A stretch of DNA of 64,000 nucleotides from Streptomyces sp. NBC_00490 (GCF_036013645.1 NZ_CP107869.1:3658001-3722000), one strand, 5' to 3'. Positions 46,429 through 55,288 are shown, numbered from the stretch's first letter. The notes: generated from the sequence alone by a model not told the origin. Translations and numbers: made by a program.

Positions 46429-47783
46429 GCGGCCGTACCTCCCTGCGCGGCGGTCCTGCCGTCCATCGGGTTCTTCGAGGCGAGGAGCGTGGTGAGCCGG
46501 GACTTCATCCGCTGTGCGACGGCGGCCGGCTTGGCGGAGCCCATGGTCGAGGAGACGACGACGGGGCCGAGGTCCTGGGCGAGGACGCCGGTGGAGCCGG
46601 CGAACCACACCTTGGGCTCGGTGGCCTGGTGGTCCATGGCGCTCACGTACTCGTTCTGCGGTTCGAGCTTCTGGTACGCGGCCGTGGACAGCGTCGGCGT
46701 GTAGGCGGGGATGTGGCCGCCGGCCGCCCACTGCTGGGCGTGGGTGACGACGTACGCGGCGAGTTCGTGCGCGGCCTCGTTGGTGGCGCCGCCGCGGCCC
46801 GACTGGTGGGGCAGGACGAACGCGTGCGACTCGGCGTGGGTGGCCGGCTTGCCGAAGACGGGTGGCAACGGGGTCGCGCCGTAGTCCAGCTTGGCGCCGG
46901 AGAAGACCGGCACCGACCAGTTGCCCTCCCAGGTGAAGGGGGCGCCGTTGATGAACTGCTCGCCGGTGGGTGCGCCGGGGATGACGTAGCCGTCGGTGAC
47001 GTGTTGCCGGAGGAACTCCAGGACCTGGGTGGCCTTGTCGGCGTCGAAGAGGACTTCCGTATTGGCGGGGGTGCCGTCGTCGAACCAGCGGCCGCCGAGC
47101 TGGGTGTAGAAGGCGACGAAGAACCACCACTGGAAGTTCTGGTCGTTGGTCCACAGGCCGATGGTCTGCAGGCCCTTCTTCTGGACCTGCTTGGCCTTCT
47201 TGAGGACGTCGAACCACTCGCCGGTGGAGCCGACCGGGATCATCCGGCCGTCGTCGCCGAGCAGGTCCGCCTTCTTCAGGACGTCCTTGCGGTAGAAGCA
47301 GAGCTGGACGTGGATGTCGAGGGGGAGGGCGTAGAGCTTGCCGTCGATGACACCGCGGTTCCACAGCGCCGGGTTGAAGTCCGCCTTGCGCACGCCGTAC
47401 CGGGCCAGGAGTGCCTCGTCCCACGGGTCCAGGAGCCGTCCCGGCGAGAAGCCCGCGACGCGGCCCACGTGCATGACGCCGAGTTCGGGGGCGCGGTTGC
47501 CCGCGGCGGCCATGGCGAGCTTGGTGTAGAAGGGGTTGCCCCACTGGAGGGTGGAGTCCTTGACGGCGATGCCGGGGTGTTCCTTCCGGAAGGAGTCCAG
47601 CATCGCGATCATGTTGGCGCCGTCGCCGCCGCTGAAGAGGTTCCAGTAGCGCACCCGGGTGTCCGCGTCGGAGGCGAGCGCGTCGGCGCCGGTGCCGAGC
47701 GCGGCGAAGCCGAAGCTGCCGGCCACGGCCAACCCGCCTGCGGCGGCGAGCAGTTGCCTGCGGTTCAGGTCAGGTCGTCCCAT
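46425..47783 (-). CDS. Extracellular sugar-binding protein of the arabino-oligosaccharide operon
   Basis: 452 residues from ATG 47783. The leader LNRRQLLAAAGGLAVAGSFGFAALG has a twin arginine but no lipobox Cys. The body is a large cluster B binding fold: VRYWNLFSGGDGANMIAMLDSFRKEHPGI, ALPLDIHVQLCFYRKDVLKKA, FTWEGNWSVPVFSGAKLDYGATPLPP. It is the first gene of a unit with two permeases, GH43 and GH51, so arabino-oligosaccharides are the likely ligand. Expression should depend on the promoter and operators at 47.82-47.88 kb. Confidence 0.9.
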   Translation of the reverse strand: MGRPDLNRRQLLAAAGGLAVAGSFGFAALGTGADALASDADTRVRYWNLFSGGDGANMIAMLDSFRKEHPGIAVKDSTLQWGNPFYTKLAMAAAGNRAPELGVMHVGRVAGFSPGRLLDPWDEALLARYGVRKADFNPALWNRGVIDGKLYALPLDIHVQLCFYRKDVLKKADLLGDDGRMIPVGSTGEWFDVLKKAKQVQKKGLQTIGLWTNDQNFQWWFFVAFYTQLGGRWFDDGTPANTEVLFDADKATQVLEFLRQHVTDGYVIPGAPTGEQFINGAPFTWEGNWSVPVFSGAKLDYGATPLPPVFGKPATHAESHAFVLPHQSGRGGATNEAAHELAAYVVTHAQQWAAGGHIPAYTPTLSTAAYQKLEPQNEYVSAMDHQATEPKVWFAGSTGVLAQDLGPVVVSSTMGSAKPAAVAQRMKSRLTTLLASKNPMDGRTAAQGGTAA

Positions 47784-47818
47784 TGCCTGCCCTTACAGTC
47801 GGAGAGGAGATCCGGTCG

Positions 47819-47884
47819 GTTCGATATCTCGTTAGATGCTCGTAACTTCGAACGGACCGTAGATAGGAAGCGCTTTCTAGTCAA
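47819..47884 (-). promoter_or_regulatory. Promoter with LacI-type and shared operators for the arabino-oligosaccharide operon
   Basis: On the minus strand TTGACT (47884-47879), a 17-bp spacer and TACGGT (47861-47856) form a promoter. Between -35 and -10 lies GAAAGCGCTTCC (47877-47866), a LacI-family-like site. Operator AACGAGATATCGAAC (47833-47819) begins 22 bases after the -10, and half-site TTCGAA follows the -10 by 3 bases. Dual control is suggested. Confidence 0.75.
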
Positions 47885-48018
47885 TGGTCCGGACAGGATT
47901 TTCAGAACCGCGAGCGGTTGTTCTCACTTGTACGAACGGTCCCCGGATCGCATGACGTGGACAGTTCGGGCCGCGTACGCTCGGACGGGCTGCCGGACAG
48001 CGGTGAGAAGGGGGATCG

Positions 48019-48609
48019 ATGGACATCGCGCGCACGAGGGCGGGGCGGGTCGCCGCGGCGCTGCGGCGCGCGAGAACCGCGCCCGCGATGCGCCGGCTCG
48101 CCGTCGAACTCGACGCCGCGCTGCGGGCCAGACCCACTCCCCCGGCCGGCGTGCGCGAGGTGTGCCGGGCGTTGTGCGAGGAGATGAGCGCGCGCCGCGG
48201 CGGGCGGCCCGTCGAGCTGCGCTTCGAACGGTTCCCCGACGAGATCGAAGTGACCGGCCTGTGCGTGGAGTTCCAGGACTTCGACCTGGTCATCGTCGAG
48301 GAGCGGGCCGAGGCCGTGCAGCAACTGGTCATCCTCGGCCATGAGTTGTGGCACCTGGACGCCGGGCACCGGCACGGGGTGGGCCCGGCCGCCGCCCGCG
48401 CGCTGGCCGGCGGCCCCGACTGGAAGGACGCCCTGGCCATCGCCGCACGCGACGGCTCCCGGCAGACCGACGAGGCGGAGGCGGACGACTTCGGCCACCG
48501 GCTGGCGGCGGCGTTCCGGTCCTATCTGTCGGGCCACGGCGGCAGGGCCTCCCTCACCGGCATGGAGCGGTCCATGGGGTACCGCGGGCGCAGAGGCACG
48601 GAGCGGTGA
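48019..48609 (+). CDS. ImmA/IrrE-like HExxH metallopeptidase-fold protein
   Basis: 196 residues. A zinc motif H108-E109-L-W-H112 (ILGHELWHLDAGH) is followed by an acidic helix (DEAEADDFGHRLAAAF) that may give the third ligand. The N-terminal third is Arg/Ala-rich and helical, and no helix-turn-helix is present. The arrangement resembles ImmA/IrrE toxin-like proteins encoded beside MAB_1171c-family membrane proteins in actinobacteria. It is first of a three-gene operon, with a GTGA overlap to the next gene. Confidence 0.75.
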   Translation: MDIARTRAGRVAAALRRARTAPAMRRLAVELDAALRARPTPPAGVREVCRALCEEMSARRGGRPVELRFERFPDEIEVTGLCVEFQDFDLVIVEERAEAVQQLVILGHELWHLDAGHRHGVGPAAARALAGGPDWKDALAIAARDGSRQTDEAEADDFGHRLAAAFRSYLSGHGGRASLTGMERSMGYRGRRGTER

Positions 48610-49832
48610 CACATGCCGGTCCGCTCGCCCAGGGCAACCTCCTCAGCGGGATGTACGTCTCCTTCTGGCTCCCCACCGTGGTGCTGACCGCGGCCCTGGT
48701 GATCAAACTGCCCAGCATCCTGAAGCTCTGGCGGGACCCGCTGCTGCGGGCCGTCGGCGGACTGCTGCTGTTCGCCTGCGCGGTGTTCGTCTTCGCCGCC
48801 CCCAGCACCATCGCCTGGACCAACCGGGTCACCGGCGTGCCCAACATCGCGGCGCCCTGGGTCTACTCGCTGCTCACCGCGCTCTGCGCGTCATGGCTGC
48901 TGCTGGTCGTCCACTGGCGCAACGGCCGCACCGAGCGCCACGCCCACACCCGCCGCGCGACCCGGTGGGTGGTCGCCGTCTACGCGGGTGTCGTGGCCGC
49001 CCTGTGGGTGCTGTTCGCCCTCGCCGACGTGCCCGTGGAACAGATCCGGGACCTGGACACCTACTACGCCGGCACGCCGTTCATGCGGGAGGCGATCCTC
49101 CTCTACCTGTCCGCGCACATGGTGGCCAGCCTCATCACGTCCCGGCTCGTGTGGAACTGGATCCGCACCGCGGGCCTCGACGGCTGGCTGCGCTGGGGAC
49201 TGAGGTTCCTGGGGGTCGGCTTCGCGACGAACCTGCTCTTCAGCGTCGCCAAGCTCACGGCCGTCGTCGCCCGCTGGACCGGACACGACCTGGACTGGCT
49301 GAACACCAACATCGCCCCGTCGGCCGCGTGCATCGCGGCGACCCTGGTCGCGATCGGCTTCATCGTGCCGCACGCCGGCCAGTACCTCCAGGAGCGGTGG
49401 CGGCTCCGCCGCCGGTACCGCGGCCTCAAGCCCCTGGCCCGGCTGATGCGGAGCGTCGCGGGCAGCCGTGAGCCCTTCGCGCTGCGGGCGACCCTCGAGA
49501 TGCGGCTGATCCGCCGCGAGACGCTCATCCGTGACGCGCTCCTGCACCTCGCCCGCCACCTCGACGACGAGCTGCGCGCCCGGGCCTACGACGCCGCCCT
49601 GGCCCTCGGTCTCGAACGCGGCCGGGCCCAGGCACTGGCGGCGGCCGTGACGATCCTGGACGCCATGGATCGCGAGCCGGGCCCCCCGGACGCCGACGCG
49701 AGCGCCCCCGACACCACCTATCTGCTGCAGGAGATCCAGGCCGTGTCCGAGGCCCTGCGCAGCCCCGACGAGATCAAGGCGGTACGCGTCCGCGCGGCCG
49801 TCCCGGCAGAGAGCATGTCCGCGCATGAGTGA
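48606..49832 (+). CDS. MAB_1171c-like multi-helix membrane protein
   Basis: 408 residues from GTG 48606, overlapping the previous stop codon. Seven hydrophobic helices occupy residues 15-260 (GMYVSFWLPTVVLTAALVI, LLLFACAVFVFAAPSTIAW, WVVAVYAGVVAALWVLFALAD and others). A cytoplasmic helical domain of about 140 residues follows, with LRATLEMRLIRRETLIRDALLHLARHLDD. The topology and context match the MAB_1171c family, annotated as putative transporters without proof. It may sense or anchor the HExxH partner. Confidence 0.72.
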   Translation: MTHAGPLAQGNLLSGMYVSFWLPTVVLTAALVIKLPSILKLWRDPLLRAVGGLLLFACAVFVFAAPSTIAWTNRVTGVPNIAAPWVYSLLTALCASWLLLVVHWRNGRTERHAHTRRATRWVVAVYAGVVAALWVLFALADVPVEQIRDLDTYYAGTPFMREAILLYLSAHMVASLITSRLVWNWIRTAGLDGWLRWGLRFLGVGFATNLLFSVAKLTAVVARWTGHDLDWLNTNIAPSAACIAATLVAIGFIVPHAGQYLQERWRLRRRYRGLKPLARLMRSVAGSREPFALRATLEMRLIRRETLIRDALLHLARHLDDELRARAYDAALALGLERGRAQALAAAVTILDAMDREPGPPDADASAPDTTYLLQEIQAVSEALRSPDEIKAVRVRAAVPAESMSAHE

Positions 49833-51228
49833 GAGTCCCTCCCCCGCCAGAACCGCCGTGGTCCTGGGGGGATCCCATACCGGCATGCTCGCGGCACGGG
49901 CGCTCGCCGCCTTCGCCGACCGCGTCCTGGTCGTCGAGCGGGACGTGCTGCCCGAGGGCTCCGAGCCGCGCAAGGGGCTGCCGCAGGCCCGGCACGCCCA
50001 CATGCTCTGGTCGGGCGGGGTGCGGGCCATGGAGGAGCTGCTGCCGGGCATCTCCGAGACGCTCCGGGAGGCGGGGGCGCGGCGGGCGCCGGTCACCACG
50101 GACATCGTCGGCTACTCGGCGCAGGGCTGGTTCCGGCGCTGGCCCGAGTCCCACCATGTGATCCTGGCCGGACGGGACCTGCTGGACGCGACGGTCCGCG
50201 CACAGGTCCTGGCCGACGGTCGGGTGGAAGTGCTCGGCGGCACCGAGGTGCTGGGCCTCGCGGGCACACCGGAGGCGGTCACCGGGGTACGGGTGCGGGA
50301 GCGCGACGGCCGTGAACGGACCATCGGGGCGGGCATGGTGGTCGACGCCACCGGCCGGGGCTCCGGGGCGGCCCGCTGGCTGGCGGAACTCGGACTGCCC
50401 GCGCCGCGGGAGCGCAAGGTCGACTCCGGCCTCGCGTACGCCAGTCGGCTCTACCTCGCGCCCGAGCAGGCCCGCGGCGGCTTCCCCGTCATCCATGTGC
50501 AGCCCGACCCGCACGCCGGCGTCCCGGGCCGGGCGGGCTTTCTGCTGCCCATCGAGAACGGCCGCTGGATCGTCACGGTCAACGGCACCCGGGGCGGCGA
50601 ACCCTCCGGCGCCGACGACGACTTCGTCCGTTTCGCCCGCGAGGAGCTGCGGCACCCCCTCATCGGCGACCTGCTGCGACAGGCCGAGCCGCTGTCCGAG
50701 GTGGCGGTCACCCGCGCCACGGTCAACCGCCGGTACTTCTACGAGCGGATGCCGGCCTGGCCCGACAACTTCACCGTGCTGGGCGACGCGTTGGCCGCGT
50801 ACAACCCGGTGTACGGCCACGGGCTGGCGGTCGGTGCGCAAAGTGCGCTGCTCCTGCGGAAGCTGACCGCGCGTCATGGGTGGGGTGCGGCCGGACTGTC
50901 CCGCCGGGTCCAGAAGGCCGTTGCCCGTCCGGTGGGGGCGGCGTGGGATCTGGCGACGGGGCAGGACGTGTTCTATCCGGGGGCGACGGAGGGCGGGCCG
51001 ACGCTGCGGGACCGGTTGCTCGCCGGGTATGTGGACCGGCTGATGCGCACGGCCACGGGGAACGGACGGATCGCCCGCCGCGTGACGGATGTGACGTCGT
51101 TGGAGCGGCGGGCGGAGGTGTTGCTGAGTCCGTCGGTGTTGTTGGCGGCGGTGGTGGGGCCGTTGAAACCTGCGCTCACGGCTCCGCCTTTGACTGCTGA
51201 GGAGTTGAAGAGGGTGGGTTTGCAGTAG
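49825..51228 (+). CDS. FAD-dependent monooxygenase-like protein
   Basis: 467 residues from ATG 49825, overlapping the previous gene by 8 bp. The dinucleotide motif is TAVVLGGSHTGMLAARALAAF, followed by VLVVERD; the second FAD motif is FTVLGDALAAYNPVYGHGLAVGAQSA, and VVDATGRGSGAARWL lies between them. It lacks a signal peptide. Membership of an operon with a metallopeptidase-like and a membrane protein is unusual and gives no substrate. Streptomyces interspersed repeat sequence follows. Confidence 0.82.
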   Translation: MSESPSPARTAVVLGGSHTGMLAARALAAFADRVLVVERDVLPEGSEPRKGLPQARHAHMLWSGGVRAMEELLPGISETLREAGARRAPVTTDIVGYSAQGWFRRWPESHHVILAGRDLLDATVRAQVLADGRVEVLGGTEVLGLAGTPEAVTGVRVRERDGRERTIGAGMVVDATGRGSGAARWLAELGLPAPRERKVDSGLAYASRLYLAPEQARGGFPVIHVQPDPHAGVPGRAGFLLPIENGRWIVTVNGTRGGEPSGADDDFVRFAREELRHPLIGDLLRQAEPLSEVAVTRATVNRRYFYERMPAWPDNFTVLGDALAAYNPVYGHGLAVGAQSALLLRKLTARHGWGAAGLSRRVQKAVARPVGAAWDLATGQDVFYPGATEGGPTLRDRLLAGYVDRLMRTATGNGRIARRVTDVTSLERRAEVLLSPSVLLAAVVGPLKPALTAPPLTAEELKRVGLQ

Positions 51229-51291
51229 TTCGTCGGGGGCGGGCCCGGTGGGGCTTCTCGCGCAGTTCCCCGCGCCCCTGACGGCATCCGC
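51229..51291. repeat. Interspersed repeat CGCGCAGTTCCCCGCGCCCC
   Basis: The 63-bp gap between the convergent monooxygenase and lactonase genes contains GGGGCTTCTCGCGCAGTTCC and CCGCGCCCCTGACGG. This is a sequence type seen at many Streptomyces gene ends, related to the end of the element at 43.6 kb. Confidence 0.6.
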
Positions 51292-52149
51292 TCACCCGGC
51301 GAACAGCGGTTGCGGCAAACCCTTTCCCGCGCCAGGCACCACCAGCAGCGAGCCCGCCACCGGGTGCGGGTCTTCCAGACCCACCGTCGCCGTCGTGATG
51401 TAGAGGTCGGTCAGGTCGGCGCCGCCGAAGGCACACGCTGTCACCCTCGGGGTGGGGAGGGTGATCACGCGGTCCAGCGTGCCCTCCGGTGTGTAACGGC
51501 GTACCGCTCCGCCGTCCCACAGGGCCACCCACACACAGCCGTCGGCGTCGACGGTGAGGCCGTCGGGGAAGCCGGCGCCCTCCTCGATCTCCACGAGGGG
51601 ACGGCGGTTCACGGGGCGGCCGGCCTCGAAGTCGAAGACGTCGAGGCGGCGGGTCGGTGAGTCGATGTAGTACATCCGGCGGCCGTCGGGGCTCCAGCCG
51701 GTGCCGTTGCTGACCGCGACGTCGTCGAGGACGGTCTCGAAGGAGCCGTCGCCGGTGAGCCGGGACAGGGTGCCGCCGCCCGGTGCCTCGTCGTAGCGCA
51801 TGGTGCCCGCCCACAGCGAACCGTCGGGGGCGACGGCGGCGTCGTTGGCGCGACGGCCGGGGACCGGCTCGTGGTGCAGCCAGCGGAAGGAGTCGTCCGG
51901 GTCCAGGAGGGCGACGCCGTCCCGCAGGTTGAGGACGAGTCCGCCGCCGGTGCGTGGCTTGGCGGCGCCGATGTGCTGGTCGGTGACGCGGACCGTGCGG
52001 TGGCCGGAGACGGGGTCGTAGGTGTTGATCCGGGCGCCGAGGATGTCGAGCCAGATCAGGCGGTTGTGCGCCGGGTCCCAGGTGGGGCCCTCGCCGAGTA
52101 TCGCCTCGGCGCGGACGGCCACCTCGTAGTCGTACGTCTTCGAGGTCAT
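51292..52149 (-). CDS. SMP-30/gluconolactonase-family sugar lactonase
   Basis: 285 residues from ATG 52149-52147, overlapping the IclR stop codon (ATGA). The six-bladed propeller metal ligands are visible: Glu in ILGEGPTWD, Asn in VSNGTGWSPDG and Asp in GFPDGLTVD. RANDAAVAPDGSLWAGTM is also conserved. Family members hydrolyse aldonolactones, including L-arabinonolactone, in the cytoplasm. Coupled to the IclR gene whose operator motif marks the arabinan and dehydratase operons, it probably performs the lactonase step between the dehydrogenase and the dehydratase at 19-21 kb. Confidence 0.88.
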   Translation of the reverse strand: MTSKTYDYEVAVRAEAILGEGPTWDPAHNRLIWLDILGARINTYDPVSGHRTVRVTDQHIGAAKPRTGGGLVLNLRDGVALLDPDDSFRWLHHEPVPGRRANDAAVAPDGSLWAGTMRYDEAPGGGTLSRLTGDGSFETVLDDVAVSNGTGWSPDGRRMYYIDSPTRRLDVFDFEAGRPVNRRPLVEIEEGAGFPDGLTVDADGCVWVALWDGGAVRRYTPEGTLDRVITLPTPRVTACAFGGADLTDLYITTATVGLEDPHPVAGSLLVVPGAGKGLPQPLFAG

Positions 52150-52919
52150 CCCACGCTCCGGTGACCGAGGCGCTCGGACAGCTCGGCGGCACCCTTCGCG
52201 GCGAGCTGCTCCAGCTCGTCGCGGCGCTCGTCGCTCCAGCGGATCATGGGCACGGAGATGGACAGCGCGGCCACCACCCGGCCGGTGCGGTCGCGGACCG
52301 GGGCGGCCACGCAGGAGACGTCCGGGTTGGACTCACGGTTCTCCACGGCGACGCCGCGCTCGCGGATGTGGGTGAGGGCCTCGCGCAGGGCGCCCGGTTC
52401 GGTGATGCTGTTCGGAGTCATCCGGACCAGCTCGACGGAGTCCGGGATGCGGGAGCTCAGCTCCGACTCGGGGAGCGAGGCGAGCAGCATCTTGCCGACG
52501 GAGGTGCAATGGGCGGGAAGCCGGCGCCCGGCGGCGGACACCATCCGCACCGCGTGCGTCGAGTCCACCTTGGCGATGTAGATGACGTCGGTGCCCTCCA
52601 GGATCGCCACGTGCACCGTCTCGTCACAGGTCTCGGCGACGGACCGGGCGACCTGCTGCCCCTCGGCGGCGAGGTCGAGCTGCTCGGCGTAGCGGCTGCC
52701 GAGCTGGTACGGCCGCACCCCGAGGCGGTAACGTCCCGGCTGACCCGGCACCGGGACGATGTACGACCGCGCGGCGAGCGTGGTCACCAGCTCGTGCACG
52801 GTGGTGCGCGGCAACTGGAGCCTGCGCACTATGTCGGGGGCGGAGAGCGTGCCGTCCCCGTCGAGGAAGAGCTCGAGAATGTCGAGAGCCCGGGTCACGG
52901 CAGGTACAAGACGTCCCAC
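52146..52919 (-). CDS. IclR-family transcriptional regulator
   Basis: 257 residues from GTG 52919-52917, with AAGGGAGGGG upstream; a longer frame lacks this. The winged helix is ALDILELFLDGDGTLSAPDIVRRLQLPRTTVHELVTTL, and the effector domain has AHCTSVGKMLLASLPESEL, NPDVSCVAAPVRDRTGRVVAALSISVP. IclR proteins bind short palindromes as dimers and often autoregulate. A near-palindrome lies 34 bp upstream of its start, and five similar sites lie before sugar genes in the window, so it is my candidate master regulator. Confidence 0.93.
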   Translation of the reverse strand: MGRLVPAVTRALDILELFLDGDGTLSAPDIVRRLQLPRTTVHELVTTLAARSYIVPVPGQPGRYRLGVRPYQLGSRYAEQLDLAAEGQQVARSVAETCDETVHVAILEGTDVIYIAKVDSTHAVRMVSAAGRRLPAHCTSVGKMLLASLPESELSSRIPDSVELVRMTPNSITEPGALREALTHIRERGVAVENRESNPDVSCVAAPVRDRTGRVVAALSISVPMIRWSDERRDELEQLAAKGAAELSERLGHRSVG

Positions 52920-52950
52920 GTCCAGCCCCCTCCCTTTCCATCTTAGGCAT

Positions 52951-53019
52951 CTGTTCGAAATTTCAACAGACGATCGGCATGACGAACACAGGCTAGCCAT
53001 ACCGCGTTTCCCCGGGCAA
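52951..53019 (-). promoter_or_regulatory. iclR promoter and autoregulatory operator
   Basis: On the minus strand TTGCCC (53019-53014), an 18-bp spacer and TAGCCT (52995-52990) form a weak promoter. Operator GTTGAAATTTCGAAC (52967-52953) begins 22 bases after the -10, and TTCGTC follows the -10 by 3 bases. The operator sits in a longer near-palindrome, CTGTT...AACAG (52951-52969). Confidence 0.65.
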
Positions 53020-53103
53020 TGGGCCTGCAGACTACGTCCCGCGCGACCGTCCCGTTTCGGCAGGAAGCGTACGGGTGCGGGACACCGGCACTACTGTGTT
53101 CGT

Positions 53104-53119
53104 GTGTGACACGTCACAC
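53104..53119. promoter_or_regulatory. Palindrome upstream of the TerD-nuclease gene
   Basis: GTGTGA-CACG-TCACAC has perfect 6-bp arms, 43 bp before the start codon. The inner TGACACGTCA resembles the palindrome GTGACGTCAC (55279-55288), located 23 bp before the second TerD gene. A common regulator is possible. Confidence 0.5.
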
Positions 53120-53161
53120 TGCGTGGCGTGTCTTGGGGGATGCGGTTCCTGGGGGGATCTC

Positions 53162-55228
53162 GTGCGTGAAATGACCAAAGGGTCGAACACTGCCCTGTCG
53201 GCCCTGAGTGAGAACACCGGCTCGGTGATCGTCGGCCTGGGCTGGAGCAGCCCGGGCGGGGACGGCGACGCGGACGTGTCCGTCCTGCTGCTGGGCCCGG
53301 ACGGCAAGGTCCGCAGCGACGCCGACTTCTACTTCTACAACAACCCGGTGGCCGCCGACGGAAGCGTGCACCTGCTGGACAAGACGCCCACCGAGGAGGG
53401 CAACGAGGACCGGATCAGCTTCGACCTGACCGTGGTGGCGCCCGAGGTCGACCGTGTCGTCGTGGCCGCGAGCCGCTACGGCGGCGCCCACTTCGGGGAA
53501 CTGGACGACCTCCGCGTGACCCTGTCCGACGCGGTGGGCGAGAGCCTCCTCCGCTTCACCATCGGCGATCCCGGCCAGGTGAGCGCGATCATCTTCGGCG
53601 AGCTGTACCGCCGCGAGGGGGACTGGAAGTTCCGGGCCGTCGGACAGGGCTACGACTCGGGGCTGGCCGGGCTGGCCACGGACTTCGGGGTCGACATCGA
53701 CGACGAGGCGGAGCCCGCCGACGAAGACGGGGACGGGGACGGGGACGGTACGACGCCCACGGCGACGCCGGAACCGGCCGGGAACGCCGAGCCGGCCCTG
53801 TCGCCGGACCCGGCCCCCGGACCGGAACCGGCGGCCGCGCTGGACGCCGTACCGGCGCCCCGCCGTTCCGTCGACGAGACCAGGCCGCGCAAACCGGCCG
53901 CCCGGCCCCGCACCGCCAAGAAGAGGGCCGCCCCGCCCAGCGCGCCGCAGAAGTCCCTTGCGGAGAACGACTCCTGGCGGCCCGCCCGGCTCTTCCCGCT
54001 CTCCGCGCTGAAGAGCGACCGGGACCGGGAGATGCGCGCCACCTCGGTGCTGCTGTCGGTGATGACCCAGGTACCGCGGTTCGGCAGACGGCTCACCGCC
54101 GCGTTCGGCGCGCCCTCCGGCCGTATGGAGACCTTCACCGAGGTCTCCCTGCCGCACGGCGAGACTCCCCGGCGGCCCGACGGGGTCATCCGCATCGAGC
54201 GGGCCGGCAAGCTGTGGACGGCGCTCGTCGAGACCAAGACCAACGGCAACCCCCTCAAGGCCGACCAGGTGCAGGCCTACATGGACATCGCCGCCCGGCG
54301 CGGCTACGAGGCCGTGATCACGGTGTCGAACGACGTCGCGCTGGAGGGCAGTCCCCTGGTCGACGTCAGGATCGACCGCCGGCGCAAGCACCAGGTGGCG
54401 CTCTGGCATCTGTCCTGGGCCGAGGTGGCCCATCAGGCCCAGCTGCTGATCCGGCACGAGGGGGTCGGCAACGCGGCCCGCACCTGGCTGCTCCAGGAGC
54501 TGCTGCACTACCTCCAGCACGAGAACTCCGGCTGTCACGGCTTCCAGAACATGGGCTCCGCCTGGGTGCCGGTACGCAACGGCATCAACGACGAGACCCT
54601 CTGCCAGGGCGATCCGCGGGCCCTCGAAGTGGTCGAGAGCTGGGAGCGGCTCATCCGCCAGGTGTGCCTCCGGCTCGGCGGCGAACTCGGGCAGAAGGTG
54701 CTGCCCGCCCAGCGCGTCCGACGCGGCACCGACCACGGGACCCGCCGGATCCAGCTGGCCGACCGGCTGTGCCTGGAAGGCCGGCTCCACGCGGAGCTCC
54801 GCGTCGAACAGGCCCCCGGCCTGCTCACCATCGGCGCGGATCTGCGCACCGGCAGGCTGCGCACCTCCGTCGAGGTTCCCGCGCCGGAGCAGGGCTACCC
54901 CCTGACCTGGGCCAAGCGACTGATGCGCCGCCTCGGCGAGGCCCCGGCCGACCTGCACGTGGAGACCCTGGTCGAGGGCGACGCCGTCGGCCCGCGCGGC
55001 ACCCTGGAACGGCTGCGACCTGAACCCGCGGACCTGCTTCCGAAGAACGGCACACAGATCACCGGCTTCCGGCTGTCCCTGCTCAAGGGCATGGGCAGCA
55101 CCCGGGGCAACACCGAGTCCGGCTTCATCCGCAGCGTCGACGACGCCGTGCACCGCTTCTGCACGACGGTGGTGGTCCACCTGGACCAGCCGCTGCCCAG
55201 ACGTGCAGCGCAGAAGGAACCCGTCTGA
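53162..55228 (+). CDS. TerD domain fused to a PD-(D/E)XK nuclease-like domain
   Basis: 688 residues from GTG 53162 after GGGGGGA; ATG 53171 would give the usual TerD N-terminus MTKGSN. Residues 1-180 are a TerD domain (LGWSSPGGDGDADVSVLLLGPDGKV, FYFYNNP, RVVVAASRYGG, IGQGY-like [20 protein letters not shown]). Residues 180-270 are a charged Asp/Pro/Ala linker. Residues 285-400 look like a PD-(D/E)XK fold: PDGVI (D340), LVETKTN (E357-x-K359), then a helix with Q369 and Q371 (KADQVQAYMDIA). The last 290 residues are of unknown fold. TerD binds calcium and belongs to stress and phage-defence networks. A nuclease fusion fits a conflict-type role. Confidence 0.78.
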   Translation: MREMTKGSNTALSALSENTGSVIVGLGWSSPGGDGDADVSVLLLGPDGKVRSDADFYFYNNPVAADGSVHLLDKTPTEEGNEDRISFDLTVVAPEVDRVVVAASRYGGAHFGELDDLRVTLSDAVGESLLRFTIGDPGQVSAIIFGELYRREGDWKFRAVGQGYDSGLAGLATDFGVDIDDEAEPADEDGDGDGDGTTPTATPEPAGNAEPALSPDPAPGPEPAAALDAVPAPRRSVDETRPRKPAARPRTAKKRAAPPSAPQKSLAENDSWRPARLFPLSALKSDRDREMRATSVLLSVMTQVPRFGRRLTAAFGAPSGRMETFTEVSLPHGETPRRPDGVIRIERAGKLWTALVETKTNGNPLKADQVQAYMDIAARRGYEAVITVSNDVALEGSPLVDVRIDRRRKHQVALWHLSWAEVAHQAQLLIRHEGVGNAARTWLLQELLHYLQHENSGCHGFQNMGSAWVPVRNGINDETLCQGDPRALEVVESWERLIRQVCLRLGGELGQKVLPAQRVRRGTDHGTRRIQLADRLCLEGRLHAELRVEQAPGLLTIGADLRTGRLRTSVEVPAPEQGYPLTWAKRLMRRLGEAPADLHVETLVEGDAVGPRGTLERLRPEPADLLPKNGTQITGFRLSLLKGMGSTRGNTESGFIRSVDDAVHRFCTTVVVHLDQPLPRRAAQKEPV

Positions 55229-55278
55229 CCGACGAGCCCCCGACACCCCCTCCTCCCTTCCCGATCCGGTGTGGCAGG

Positions 55279-55288
55279 GTGACGTCAC
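55279..55288. promoter_or_regulatory. Palindrome GTGACGTCAC before the second TerD gene
   Basis: A perfect 10-bp palindrome, 23 bp before the GTG start codon. It resembles the core of the site before the first TerD gene. Confidence 0.45.
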
